Positions 8,283 to 16,769 of a stretch of DNA of 64,000 bases are shown here, in pieces (positions within the stretch are counted from its first letter, which is position 1; every line of letters begins with the position of its first letter). The stretch is taken from assembly GCF_009760405.1 (NCBI RefSeq), contig NZ_WRPP01000007.1, positions 1-64,000 of the forward strand, given 5' to 3'. The stretch is from Nocardia terrae. Lineage in GTDB: Bacteria > Actinomycetota > Actinomycetes > Mycobacteriales > Mycobacteriaceae. A model generated the notes under the pieces. It ran no database searches. It saw only the letters and a list, made by a program, of their open reading frames with translations, and was not told the DNA's origin. The position numbers and the translations under genes were made by a program.

Positions 8283-9622
8283 CAATTCAGCAGATGCCCG
8301 GCACGGACCGGGCGGAGACCGAGCGGTTGCGCGGGCGGATCGCGGACACGCTCGAACGGGCCCGGCGCCGGACCATCGGCTTGACCGAGTGCGTGGACGA
8401 GGCCGAACTGGTCGCCCAGCACTCGCGGATCATGAGTCCGCTGGTCTGGGATCTCGCGCACATCGGCAACCAGGAAGAACTGTGGCTGGTGCGTGACGTC
8501 GGCGGGCGGGAACCCGTGCGGCAGGACATCGATCACCTCTACGACGCCTTCAAGCACGCGCGCGCCGACCGGCCCGCGCTGCCGCTGCTGGACCCGGCCC
8601 AGGCGCGGGACTACGTCGGCACCGTGCGCGAGAAGGTGTGGGATGTGCTGGAGCGCAGCCCATTACGCGGCGGTGACCTGGTCGAGGGCGGGTTCGCCTT
8701 CGGCATGATCGCCCAGCACGAGCAGCAGCACGACGAGACCATGCTGGCCACCCACCAGCTGCGCACCGGCGAGGCGGTGCTGTCCGCGCCGCCGACTCCG
8801 GCCGCGACGGCGACCGTGACCGGTGAAGTCGTCGTTCCCGCAGGGGAATTCAGCATGGGCACCGACACCGATCCGTGGGCGCTGGACAACGAGCGCCCGG
8901 CGCACCCGGTGCACGTCGACGCCTTCGCCATCGACGCGGCCCCCGTCACCAACGAACAGTTCCTGGCCTTCCTCGACGACGGCGGCTACGAGCGGCCCGA
9001 GCTGTGGTCCGAGCGCGGCTGGGCGCATCGCGTCGAAGCCGGACTGACCGCACCCCAGTTCTGGGAACAGGACGGCGGAGGCCGTTGGTGGCGGCGGACT
9101 TTCGGCGCCATGCAGCCCCTGCGCACCCACCAGCCGGTGGTCCACGTCTGCTGGTTCGAGGCCGAGGCCTACGCCAACTGGGCGGGCAAACGCCTGCCCA
9201 CCGAAGCCGAGTGGGAGAAGGCCGCCCGCTTCGACCCCGCCACCGGGCGCTCCCGCCGATACCCCTGGGGCGACGGCGATCCCACGGCGGCCCTCGCGAA
9301 TCTCGGCCAGCACCACCTGGAACCGGCCGACATCGGCGCGTACCCAGCCGGTGCGTCGCCCCTGGGCGTCCATCAGCTGATCGGCGACGTCTGGGAATGG
9401 ACCGCTTCGGGTTTCGACCCCTACCCCGGCTTCCGGGCCTTCCCCTACCGCGAATACTCCGAGGTCTTCTACGGCGGCGACTACAAGGTCCTGCGCGGCG
9501 GCTCCTTCGGCGCCGACCAGGTGGCCGCCCGGGGCACCTTCCGCAACTGGGATCACCCCATCCGCCGCCAGATCTTCTCCGGCTTCCGCCTGGCCAGATC
9601 CCTCACCGCGGACGACCTCTGA
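8279..9622 (+). CDS. egtB: Hercynine oxygenase / sulfoxide synthase EgtB
   Basis: A 447-aa non-heme iron enzyme that couples hercynine with gamma-glutamylcysteine and O2 to give the sulfoxide. The N-terminal DinB_2 domain carries the iron ligands, a His near VWDLAHIGNQEE (about residue 60) and the HEQQHDE motif (about residue 146). The C-terminal FGE-sulfatase domain (about 180-445) has FSMGTDTDPWALDNERP, RLPTEAEWEKAARFDP and GGSFGA...FRNWDHPIRRQIFSGFRLA. The start overlaps egtA by ATGA and the stop shares a base with the egtC start, so translation is probably coupled. Confidence 0.97.
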   Translation: MTIQQMPGTDRAETERLRGRIADTLERARRRTIGLTECVDEAELVAQHSRIMSPLVWDLAHIGNQEELWLVRDVGGREPVRQDIDHLYDAFKHARADRPALPLLDPAQARDYVGTVREKVWDVLERSPLRGGDLVEGGFAFGMIAQHEQQHDETMLATHQLRTGEAVLSAPPTPAATATVTGEVVVPAGEFSMGTDTDPWALDNERPAHPVHVDAFAIDAAPVTNEQFLAFLDDGGYERPELWSERGWAHRVEAGLTAPQFWEQDGGGRWWRRTFGAMQPLRTHQPVVHVCWFEAEAYANWAGKRLPTEAEWEKAARFDPATGRSRRYPWGDGDPTAALANLGQHHLEPADIGAYPAGASPLGVHQLIGDVWEWTASGFDPYPGFRAFPYREYSEVFYGGDYKVLRGGSFGADQVAARGTFRNWDHPIRRQIFSGFRLARSLTADDL

Positions 9623-11031
9623 TGTGCCGCCACCTCGCCTACCTGGGTCCACCCACCCCGATAGGAGAACTCCTCACCCGAGGCCCGCACTCGCTGCGCA
9701 CCCAGTCCTGGGCGCCCCGCGAAATGCGCGGCGGCGGAACGATCAACGCCGACGGCTTCGGCGTCGCCTGGTGGCACCACCCCGACGCCGCGTACCCGGA
9801 CCACGGAGCTGGCGTCATCTGGCACGGCGGCGCGTCACCGGACACCCGCGACCCCTCGGCGGCGTCCGTGGGTTCGTCCGCCTGGGGATCGACGTCCACG
9901 GATAGCCGGACGGAATCCGCGCCCCATGCGGAATCGGCCAGTGGACCAGGCCCCTTGGCCACCGGAGCAACGGTCGACCCGGCCGGAACAGTCGGCGACC
10001 CAGGGGATCTGGTGGTCAGCAGATACCGCAATGCGTCGCCGATCTGGACGGACCCGGCGGTGGACGAGGTGCTCCCGCAGATCCGCTCCACCGCGGCCCT
10101 GGCCGCGATCCGTTCCGCCACAGTGGGAATGCCGGTGGAGCGTGCGGCCTGCGCACCGTTCACCCACGGCCGCTGGGCCTTCAGCCACAACGGTGCCATC
10201 CCCGACTGGCGGCGAGTCCTGACCGACGTCGCAGCCGAATTCGGCTCGCCCCCGTTGCTCGACGCCGAATCGCTGACGGATTCGGCCGCCCTGTGGGTGA
10301 TTCTGCGCGGCCTTTTCGAGGGCACCGGCCGCTCCTCGGAGGCGAGCGCGCGTGAAAAGGTCGCGGGCGAAGGCGATTCCGCCGCAGCCGGGCCTGGACA
10401 AGGCGCAGATCTCGGGAACGATCGGGGCGCCAGGTCGAGCTCTCGTGGTTCGGAGGTGGCGGGCGAGCATGGCGTCGGCACGACCGGAGAGGGTGCCACC
10501 TCGGCGGCGGCCGGATCGGCGACCGGCGGCAGCTACACGTTCGGTGCGGCTGTGGCGTTCGGCTCGACCGTGAGTGTCACCTCGAGCTCGGGGGAGCCGC
10601 CGGAGATTCGGGCCTGGGGTTGGGCTACTACCGCCGAAGGCAGCGAGTCCGGCTCTGGGGCGGGCGATTCGGCGGCGGCCGGGAGTGGCGGATCGGGTCG
10701 CGTGCGCGAATCGGGCCGGGGCGCAGGCGCTTCGGCCGCCGGGGCGATGACTCCGGGGGAGGCGTTGCGGCTGGTGATGGCCGCAGTGCTGCGGCGGTCG
10801 CCCAAGGCGCGGTTGAACTTGTTGGTGGGGGATGGGGTGGGGGTTTGGGCCACTACGTGGCATCACTCTTTGTCGGTTCTGGAGACCGGCGCGTTCGTGG
10901 TGGTGGCCTCGGAACCGTTCGATGACGACCCGCGCTGGCGGCCGATCGGGGATCGGCAGCTGGTGAGTGTGCGGGGCGGACGGGTTTCGGTGGAGCCACT
11001 GGATATCGAGATTGGAAGGGCTGGTTCATGA
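9622..11031 (+). CDS. egtC: EgtC amidohydrolase with two large low-complexity insertions
   Basis: A 469-aa class II glutamine amidotransferase-type hydrolase that removes glutamate from the gamma-glutamyl sulfoxide made by EgtB. The N-terminal nucleophile Cys2 (MCRHLAYLG), NADGFGVAW, AIRSATVGMP, FSHNGAIP, LTDSAALW, ARLNLLVGDG and ATTWHHSLS all match EgtC. The usual length is about 230 residues. The excess lies mainly in two Ser/Gly/Ala-rich segments, about residues 72-130 and 236-375, with no frame disruption. Both flanks of each insertion align with normal EgtC, so the catalytic core is kept. It overlaps egtD by ATGA. Confidence 0.93.
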   Translation: MCRHLAYLGPPTPIGELLTRGPHSLRTQSWAPREMRGGGTINADGFGVAWWHHPDAAYPDHGAGVIWHGGASPDTRDPSAASVGSSAWGSTSTDSRTESAPHAESASGPGPLATGATVDPAGTVGDPGDLVVSRYRNASPIWTDPAVDEVLPQIRSTAALAAIRSATVGMPVERAACAPFTHGRWAFSHNGAIPDWRRVLTDVAAEFGSPPLLDAESLTDSAALWVILRGLFEGTGRSSEASAREKVAGEGDSAAAGPGQGADLGNDRGARSSSRGSEVAGEHGVGTTGEGATSAAAGSATGGSYTFGAAVAFGSTVSVTSSSGEPPEIRAWGWATTAEGSESGSGAGDSAAAGSGGSGRVRESGRGAGASAAGAMTPGEALRLVMAAVLRRSPKARLNLLVGDGVGVWATTWHHSLSVLETGAFVVVASEPFDDDPRWRPIGDRQLVSVRGGRVSVEPLDIEIGRAGS

Positions 11032-11999
11032 ATACGCCTACGGTGGAGATTCACCTGACCGACGAGGATTTGACCACCGCGCTGCGCGAGGACGTGCGGA
11101 GCGGGTTGACGGCGGAGCCGAAGTGGCTGCCGCCCAAGTGGTTCTACGACGCTCGCGGGAGCGAGCTGTTCGAGAAGATCACCGAGTTGCCGGAGTACTA
11201 CCCGACCCGGACCGAGCGGGCGCTGCTGGAACGGGTGGTCGGCGAGATCGCGCGGATCGCGCAGGCCGAGGTGCTGGTGGAGCTGGGTGCGGGATCGGCG
11301 GCCAAGACCCGGCTGCTGTTGAACGCGCTGCGGTCCGCGGGGCCGCTGAAGAGCTATGTGCCGCAGGATGTCTCGGTCTCGGCGCTGCGGATGGCGGCGG
11401 ACGAGGTGGCGTCGGAGTTCCCGGGGGTGGGTGTGCACGGGGTGGTGAGCGACTTCACCGCCACGCTGGACAACCTGCCCGGCGGCGGGCGGCGCATGGT
11501 CGCCTTCCTGGGCGGCACCATCGGGAACCTGGTGCCGAGCGAGCGCGCCGAATTCCTGCGCGGCATCCGGGATGTGCTGGAACCGGGCGAGCAGCTGCTG
11601 CTCGGCGCGGGTCTGGTCATCGATCCGGCGGTGCTGGTGCCCGCCTACGACGACGCCGCCGGCGTCACCGCGGAGTTCAATCGCAATGTGCTGCACGTGC
11701 TCAACACCCGCCTGGGCGCGAACTTCGAGCCGGAGAAGTTCGCGCACGTGGCGATCTGGGATGCCGAGAACGAGTGGATCGAGATGCGGCTGGAGGCCAC
11801 CGAGGCCATGACGGTCCGCATCCCGGAACTCGACCTCACCGTCGAGTTCGCCTCCGGCGAGCAGCTGCGCACCGAGATCTCGGCCAAGTTCCGGCGCGAG
11901 GTGCTCGAAAACGAGCTGGACGCCGCGGGTTTCAGCACCGAGCGGATCTGGACCGACCCGGACGATCGGTTCGCCCTGGTGCTGGCCGAACGCAGGTAG
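11028..11999 (+). CDS. egtD: L-histidine N-alpha-methyltransferase EgtD
   Basis: A 323-aa SAM-dependent enzyme that trimethylates histidine to hercynine, the first committed step of ergothioneine synthesis. The family signature WLPPKWFYDARGSELFEKIT is at residues 33-52, the SAM loop LVELGAGSAAKTRLLL at about 83-98, then FLGGTIGN and AGLVIDP. Length matches the family. Last gene of egtABCD, coupled to egtC by ATGA, and ending 3 bp from the convergent DUF2461 gene. Confidence 0.97.
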   Translation: MNTPTVEIHLTDEDLTTALREDVRSGLTAEPKWLPPKWFYDARGSELFEKITELPEYYPTRTERALLERVVGEIARIAQAEVLVELGAGSAAKTRLLLNALRSAGPLKSYVPQDVSVSALRMAADEVASEFPGVGVHGVVSDFTATLDNLPGGGRRMVAFLGGTIGNLVPSERAEFLRGIRDVLEPGEQLLLGAGLVIDPAVLVPAYDDAAGVTAEFNRNVLHVLNTRLGANFEPEKFAHVAIWDAENEWIEMRLEATEAMTVRIPELDLTVEFASGEQLRTEISAKFRREVLENELDAAGFSTERIWTDPDDRFALVLAERR

Positions 12000-12002
12000 C
12001 GG

Positions 12003-12641
12003 CTACTTCTGCGCCGTCACGGCCGCCAGCCACTCGATGAGCGGCCGCATCTGCTCCCAGGCCGCCCGGATCTCCCGGGCGGCCTTCGGGGTGCTCAGCC
12101 AGTCGGGCGCACCGAAGTCCCGTCCGGCGGTAATGGACTTGTGCCGCAACAGCTCGATGCGCGGGTGCTCGATGTCGTAGCCCTTGGGCTTGGTCGCCAG
12201 CTTGTCCCCGCCGATGGCGTATCCGGCCGAAACCAGCTGCGCGATCAGCCCTTCCAGCTCGGTGCCGCGCACCTCGTCGTCGATGGCCACCCGCAGCGCC
12301 GTCAGCTGCGCGGGCGAGGCGGCGTACATGCCGCCCGCCACCCGCAGCCCGGCCGCGCCGATCTGCACGTACCAGCCCGAATACTGGGCGCTGTACACCA
12401 CCGCGCCCTGGTGGTTCTTGTAGGGCGACTTGTCCTTGGCGAACCGTACGTCCCGGTACGGCCGGAAGATCTTGGCCGTGCCGAAGTCCGGTTCCAGTTC
12501 GGCGACAAGGGCTTTCATCGGATCCCGGACGGACTCCTCCCACACCTGCTTGTGGGCATTCCAGAAGGCCTTGGAGTTGTCGGCTTCCAGGTCCTCGTAG
12601 AAATCGAGTCCGGCGAGCGGGAATCCGGTGAACGCGGTCAT
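12003..12641 (-). CDS. DUF2461 family protein
   Basis: A 212-aa cytoplasmic protein. The start FTGFPLAGLDFYEDLEADNSKAFW and the motif FRPYRDVRFAKDKSPYKNHQ (about residues 59-78) are hallmarks of DUF2461 (TIGR02453). The function of the family is not established. The stop lies 3 bp after the convergent egtD stop, and the start is next to the DUF4190-like gene end, so it may share its transcript with that gene. Confidence 0.88.
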   Translation of the reverse strand: MTAFTGFPLAGLDFYEDLEADNSKAFWNAHKQVWEESVRDPMKALVAELEPDFGTAKIFRPYRDVRFAKDKSPYKNHQGAVVYSAQYSGWYVQIGAAGLRVAGGMYAASPAQLTALRVAIDDEVRGTELEGLIAQLVSAGYAIGGDKLATKPKGYDIEHPRIELLRHKSITAGRDFGAPDWLSTPKAAREIRAAWEQMRPLIEWLAAVTAQK

Positions 12642-12643
12642 GG

Positions 12644-13216
12644 CTAACTATTGTTCATCATGTTCGAACCGTAGACCGCCAGCCCTATTCCGAACCCGAT
12701 GACCATGCACACGCCCGCGGCGATCGCGGCCCACTTGCCCAGCGGTTCGCCCTTGTTGTTGCCGATGATGCCCAGCACGATGCCGACGATGCCGAGCAGC
12801 GGGCACAGCAGCAACGCGATGCCCGCACAGACGAAACCGATGATCGAATAGGTCTGGGTCCCGGACTGCTGCGGCGCGCCATAAGGACCGCCCGGATAGG
12901 GCTGTCCGTACGGCTGTTGTCCATAGGGCTGCTGTCCGTAGGGCTGCTGTTCGTAGGGCTGCTGTTCGTAGGGTTGGCCCCCGCCCTGCGGATAGGTGGG
13001 ATAGCCGGACTGCGCCGGATAGCCCGGATCCACCGGCGACTGCTGATACCCGTAGTCTCCGCCGGTCGGATGAGGCGGCGGTGGGGAATCGAACCGCGTG
13101 GGTTCCGGCGGCCTCGCGCCGCCCCCATCGAATCGTTTGGTGAGATCCGGTGTGTCGGGGCCGTCCTCGGGCGGCTTGGGTGATTCGCCGGGGCCGGGTT
13201 CGTGCGGCGTGCTCAT
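12644..13216 (-). CDS. DUF4190-like membrane protein with QPYGQ repeats
   Basis: A 190-aa protein. Residues 1-120 are hydrophilic, rich in Pro, Gln, Tyr and Gly, and include five perfect or near-perfect QPY(E/G)Q units at 81-105. Two membrane segments follow (about 124-152 and 162-183), with a short loop (NNKGEPLGKWA) typical of DUF4190 proteins. The disordered tail is likely cytoplasmic and may mediate self-association; that is inference. The DUF2461 gene follows immediately. Confidence 0.8.
   Translation of the reverse strand: MSTPHEPGPGESPKPPEDGPDTPDLTKRFDGGGARPPEPTRFDSPPPPHPTGGDYGYQQSPVDPGYPAQSGYPTYPQGGGQPYEQQPYEQQPYGQQPYGQQPYGQPYPGGPYGAPQQSGTQTYSIIGFVCAGIALLLCPLLGIVGIVLGIIGNNKGEPLGKWAAIAAGVCMVIGFGIGLAVYGSNMMNNS
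12902..12976 (-). repeat. Five 15-bp coding repeats (QPYxQ)
   Basis: Five tandem 15-bp units in frame in the preceding membrane-protein gene. The unit length is a multiple of three, so copy-number change would preserve the frame. Confidence 0.85.
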
Positions 13217-13286
13217 GCTGCGTCCTCCTCGTGGGTGGTTCGAACGCCTACAGAGGTATTGCCGTGCCGAGCGGGCGGAAACAGTC

Positions 13287-13619
13287 TCAGTCGCCGGGTT
13301 CGTCGACGATGTCCATGGCGGCGACCTCGGCGGGCCGGTCGTCCTCGGCCACGAACTCGTCGCGCCGTCGCCGCCGCGTCCACTCCTGGTCCAGCTCGGC
13401 TCCTATCCCGAGGCGGCCGGTGTCGTCGTTCTCGCGATTGCGGATGACGAGGTCCTCGGGCGGATCGGCGATGTACCGCTCGTACTCGCGGATGTCGTCT
13501 TCCTGGTCGTCGTCGCCGAGGTCGTAGTCGAGATTGTCGACATCGCTGTCGAAGACCTGATCGGTGTCGAAGACCTCGTCCATGATCCGGGCGTCGTCTT
13601 GGTCGGGCCGGTCGGCCAT
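13287..13619 (-). CDS. Conserved acidic hypothetical protein
   Basis: A 110-aa, strongly acidic, hydrophilic protein. The first half is dominated by Asp (VFDTDQVFDSDVDNLDYDL), followed by Glu/Arg-rich segments. No membrane segment, signal peptide or Cys. It is likely partly disordered. I do not recognise a family. Actinobacterial genomes contain similar acidic small proteins of unknown role. Codon use looks coding, with a GC-rich third position. Confidence 0.6.
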   Translation of the reverse strand: MADRPDQDDARIMDEVFDTDQVFDSDVDNLDYDLGDDDQEDDIREYERYIADPPEDLVIRNRENDDTGRLGIGAELDQEWTRRRRRDEFVAEDDRPAEVAAMDIVDEPGD

Positions 13620-13743
13620 TCGGCACCACCTCTCCGCGCAATCAGCGCACCAGTAGCAAACCGCGAGTCGCGTCCAACGCTACCGCGTGTCGTATGAAAC
13701 GGACATCCAATGCCACCCCCATTTCACGCGGGAGCAATGACAA

Positions 13744-13779
13744 CGAGCGCCCCTCCCGCTGATGCGGGAGGGGCGCTCG
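13744..13779 (-). terminator. Hairpin terminator downstream of prs
   Basis: A 16-bp perfect stem (CGAGCGCCCCTCCCGC) with a 4-nt loop lies about 80 bp past the prs stop on the minus strand. It probably ends the glmU-prs transcript. Confidence 0.75.
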
Positions 13780-13814
13780 GGTGGTACGGGGTCGGAGATG
13801 TGGTGTCCGTGGCT

Positions 13815-13851
13815 GGGGTTCAGGGGCGGAGCCCCTGAGAGCCTACGAGAG
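13815..13851 (+). repeat. Dispersed palindromic intergenic element, copy 1
   Basis: GGGGTTCAGGGGCGGAGCCC and following bases, with a CAGGGGC...GCCCCTG hairpin and the tail TGAGAGCC-n-n-CGAGAG. A second copy follows eno at 45441-45481. Confidence 0.6.
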
Positions 13852-13857
13852 TTCCAG

Positions 13858-14838
13858 TTATGCGTTCCCGTTGAAAAGGCCGGTCACGGAACCGTTTTCG
13901 AAGACCTCGCGGATGGTCTGGGCCAGCAGCGGGGCGATCGAGAGCACGGTCAGCGTCGGGAACTTCTTCGACTCGTCGATCGGCAGGGTGTTGGTCACCA
14001 CGACCTCCTTGGCCCCGCAGTTGGCGAGACGCTCGGCGGCGGGGGCCGACAGGATGCCGTGGGTGGCGGCGATGACCACGTCGCCCGCACCGGCCTCCTT
14101 GAGCACCTTGACCGCGCCGGCGATGGTGCCACCGGTGTCGATCATGTCGTCGATCAGGATGCAGGTGCGGCCCTCGACCTCACCGACCACGCGGTTGGAG
14201 ACGGTCTGGTTGGGGACCAGCGGGTCGCGGGTCTTGTGGATGAACGCCATCGGCGCGTCGGCCAGCGAGTTGGCCCACTTCTCCGCGACCTTCACACGAC
14301 CGGCGTCGGGGGAGACGACGGTGATGTTGGACAGGTCGTAGTTGTTGCGGATGTGCTCGGCCAGCTGCACCTGGGCGTGCATGTGATCGACCGGGCCGTC
14401 GAAGAAGCCCTGGATCTGATCGGTGTGCAGGTCGATGGTGATGATGCGGTCCGCGCCCGCGGTCTTGAGCAGGTCCGCGATCAGGCGAGCGGAGATGGGC
14501 TCGCGGCCGCGGTGCTTCTTGTCCTGGCGGGCGTAGGGGTAGAACGGCAGCACCGAGGTGATGCGCTTGGCCGAACCGCGCTTGAGCGCGTCGATCATGA
14601 TCAGGTGTTCCATGACCCACTGGTTCAGCGGGGCCGGGAAGCTCTGCAGCACGAAGGCGTCGGAGCCGCGGACCGATTCCTCGAACCGGACGAAGGTCTC
14701 ACCGTTCGCGAAGTCGCGCGCGGTCTGGGGGGTGACATGAACGTTGAGTTCCTTGGCCACCGCCTCGGCGAGCTCGGGATGAGCGCGCCCAGAGAACAGC
14801 ATCAGGTTCTTCTGGTTATCGGTAGAGAACGCGGTCAC
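13858..14838 (-). CDS. prs: Ribose-phosphate pyrophosphokinase
   Basis: A 326-aa enzyme that makes PRPP from ribose-5-phosphate and ATP for nucleotide, histidine, tryptophan and (in this order) arabinan precursor synthesis. Signatures: FSGRAHPELAEAV, ATP-loop FPYARQDKKHRGREP, the metal-binding DLHTDQIQGFFDGPVDH and the PRPP loop CILIDDMIDTGGTI (about residue 225). It starts with GTG overlapping the glmU stop (GTGA), so prs is translationally coupled to glmU, as in mycobacteria. Confidence 0.97.
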   Translation of the reverse strand: MTAFSTDNQKNLMLFSGRAHPELAEAVAKELNVHVTPQTARDFANGETFVRFEESVRGSDAFVLQSFPAPLNQWVMEHLIMIDALKRGSAKRITSVLPFYPYARQDKKHRGREPISARLIADLLKTAGADRIITIDLHTDQIQGFFDGPVDHMHAQVQLAEHIRNNYDLSNITVVSPDAGRVKVAEKWANSLADAPMAFIHKTRDPLVPNQTVSNRVVGEVEGRTCILIDDMIDTGGTIAGAVKVLKEAGAGDVVIAATHGILSAPAAERLANCGAKEVVVTNTLPIDESKKFPTLTVLSIAPLLAQTIREVFENGSVTGLFNGNA

Positions 14839-16337
14839 TGACGTTCGCCATCCTTTTTCTCGTCGGATATCTCGGTGGTTCCCGGTTGATCCGGGAGCTC
14901 CGCGAGGGCCACTTCGGCCGCGCGGGCTGCATCGGTGCCGGGGCGATTGCGCTGCACCCAGCCTTCGAGGTTGCGCTGTGCACCACCCGAGACCGCGAGC
15001 GCTCCCGGTGGAACATTTCTGCGCAGTACAGTACCCGCCCCCGAGTACGCGCCGTCACCCACGGTGACCGGGGCGACGAACATATTGTCGCTGCCCGTGC
15101 GCACATGCGAGCCGATCGTGGTGTGGTGCTTCTTGACCCCGTCGTAATTGACGAAAACGCTGGATGCCCCGATATTGCTGTGCTCGCCGATGGTGGCGTC
15201 GCCCACATAGGTGAGGTGCGGGACCTTGGAGCCGGTGCCGATCGTCGCGTTCTTCGTCTCCACGAAGGTGCCGATCTTGCCCTTCTCGCCGAGCGAGGTG
15301 CCGGGCCGCAGATAGGCGAAGGGTCCGACGTTCGCGCCCGGGCCGATGCTGGACTTCTCGCCGTGCGTGCGGACCACCTTCGCGCCGTCGCCGACGGTGA
15401 CGTCGGTCAGCGTGCAGTCCGGTCCGATCTCGGCGTCCTCACCGATCACGGTGTCGCCCAACAGTTGTACGCCCGGGCGGATGACCGCGTCGCGGCCGAT
15501 CACCACATTGCCGTCGATCCAGGTGGTGGCCGGATCGATGATGGTGACCCCGGCGCGCATGTGCCGTTCCAGGATGTAGCGGTTGAGGGTGCGGGCGGCC
15601 CCGGCCAGCTGCACCCGGTCGTTCACGCCGGTGACCTTGGCGTGATCGAGCAACCGTGCGCCGTGCACCGGGTGTCCGGCCTCGCGGGCCAGCTTGAGCA
15701 CATCGGTGAGGTAGAGCTCGTGGCGCGCGTTGGCGGTATCGATGCGGGAGATCATGATTCGCAGCACAGCCGCGTCGAAGACATAGACGCCGGAGTTGAC
15801 CTCGGTGATGGCCGCCTGCTGCGGAGTGGCGTCGGCGTGCTCGACGATCTCCATCATCCGGCCCTCGGCGTCGCGCACGATGCGGCCGTAGCCGTTGGGG
15901 TCGTCGGGCTCGAAAGTCAGCACGGTGACGGCGGATCCGTCGGAGTAGCTGCGGTGCTCGTCGAGCAGCGCGTTGAGGGTGTGCCCGTCCAGCAGCGGCA
16001 CGTCGGCGTAGGTGACCAGGACGTCGCCGGTGAAATCGTCGGGCATGACCGCGAGCGCGCACTGCACGGCGTGCCCGGTGCCGCGCTGCTCCTCCTGTAC
16101 CGCCAAGGTGATCTGGCGGCCCAGTTCCGCACCCACCTTGCCGACCGCGTCGCCCACCGCTTCGCGGTCGTGGCCGATCACGGTGATGAGCGACGTCGGG
16201 TCGATCTCGTGCGCGGCATGCAACGCGTGGGCGAGCATGCTCCGACCGGCGAGCGGGTGCAACACCTTGGGTGTCTTGGACCGCATTCGGGTTCCGGCTC
16301 CGGCGGCGAGAACGACGACGGCGGTCTGCTGTGGCAT
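14835..16337 (-). CDS. glmU: Bifunctional N-acetylglucosamine-1-phosphate uridyltransferase / glucosamine-1-phosphate acetyltransferase
   Basis: A 500-aa cytoplasmic enzyme that makes UDP-GlcNAc, precursor of peptidoglycan. The N-terminal uridyltransferase has VVLAAGAGTRMRSKTPKVLH (residues 8-27) and GTGHAVQ. The C-terminal left-handed beta-helix has many hexapeptide repeats (IGPDCTL, VGDGAKV) and the acetyl-transfer region GKIGTFVETKNATIG. The ATG at 16337 is chosen from the motif position and GGGAG 6 nt upstream; the longer frame would run into the tRNA. Confidence 0.97.
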   Translation of the reverse strand: MPQQTAVVVLAAGAGTRMRSKTPKVLHPLAGRSMLAHALHAAHEIDPTSLITVIGHDREAVGDAVGKVGAELGRQITLAVQEEQRGTGHAVQCALAVMPDDFTGDVLVTYADVPLLDGHTLNALLDEHRSYSDGSAVTVLTFEPDDPNGYGRIVRDAEGRMMEIVEHADATPQQAAITEVNSGVYVFDAAVLRIMISRIDTANARHELYLTDVLKLAREAGHPVHGARLLDHAKVTGVNDRVQLAGAARTLNRYILERHMRAGVTIIDPATTWIDGNVVIGRDAVIRPGVQLLGDTVIGEDAEIGPDCTLTDVTVGDGAKVVRTHGEKSSIGPGANVGPFAYLRPGTSLGEKGKIGTFVETKNATIGTGSKVPHLTYVGDATIGEHSNIGASSVFVNYDGVKKHHTTIGSHVRTGSDNMFVAPVTVGDGAYSGAGTVLRRNVPPGALAVSGGAQRNLEGWVQRNRPGTDAARAAEVALAELPDQPGTTEISDEKKDGERQ

Positions 16338-16413
16338 GGATCTCCCTCGGCTGCCGGTCATCGTGTGCTGGAAAGCAATATGCGGGGCCAACCATATCGG
16401 CCCTGCTCGCGAG

Positions 16414-16484
16414 CTCCGCCGCCAGGACTCGAACCTGGACAAACTGAACCAAAATCAGTTGTGCTGCCATTACACCACGGCGGA
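16414..16484 (-). tRNA. tRNA-Gln (UUG)
   Basis: A 71-nt cloverleaf on the minus strand. Acceptor stem TCCGCCG/CGGCGGA, anticodon stem ACTGA/TCAGT with loop TTTTGGT (anticodon TTG), and T arm CCAGG-TTCGAGT-CCTGG. Discriminator G, no encoded CCA. It sits between glmU and a TetR gene, as the tRNA-Gln does in M. tuberculosis. Confidence 0.96.
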
Positions 16485-16769
16485 TTGCAGCGTCATGCGG
16501 GTCTGATCCTCGCATGAACTAGTGCCTTACGTCGAACTGTCCCGCCTCTCCGCGTTTTTTGCCGACCAGCTAGTCACGCATTGCCTTACGCTGCGGACCG
16601 GCGGTTCGCGACACGGCCGAGTCAGCCGGTACCCCAGGAGTTACCCCGATCGTGCTAGATCAGTTGTCGCGTCGGCGAAACGGGGCAGATGTGGTCCCCA
16701 TGCCGCTGGGCGGCGCGAAGTCTGGGACAGTTGTAGCGCATCTGACGGCGTAGCAGGGAGGCGGAATCG

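Noticed and set aside
9835..10747. EgtC insertions as separate small genes or a frameshifted pair
   Set aside because: The frame is continuous with conserved EgtC blocks before, between and after the insertions, and no internal stop or ribosome binding site is needed.
14886..16517. 543-codon plus-strand frame opposite glmU
   Set aside because: Antisense shadow of glmU and the tRNA; repetitive Val/Asp/Gly composition without motifs.
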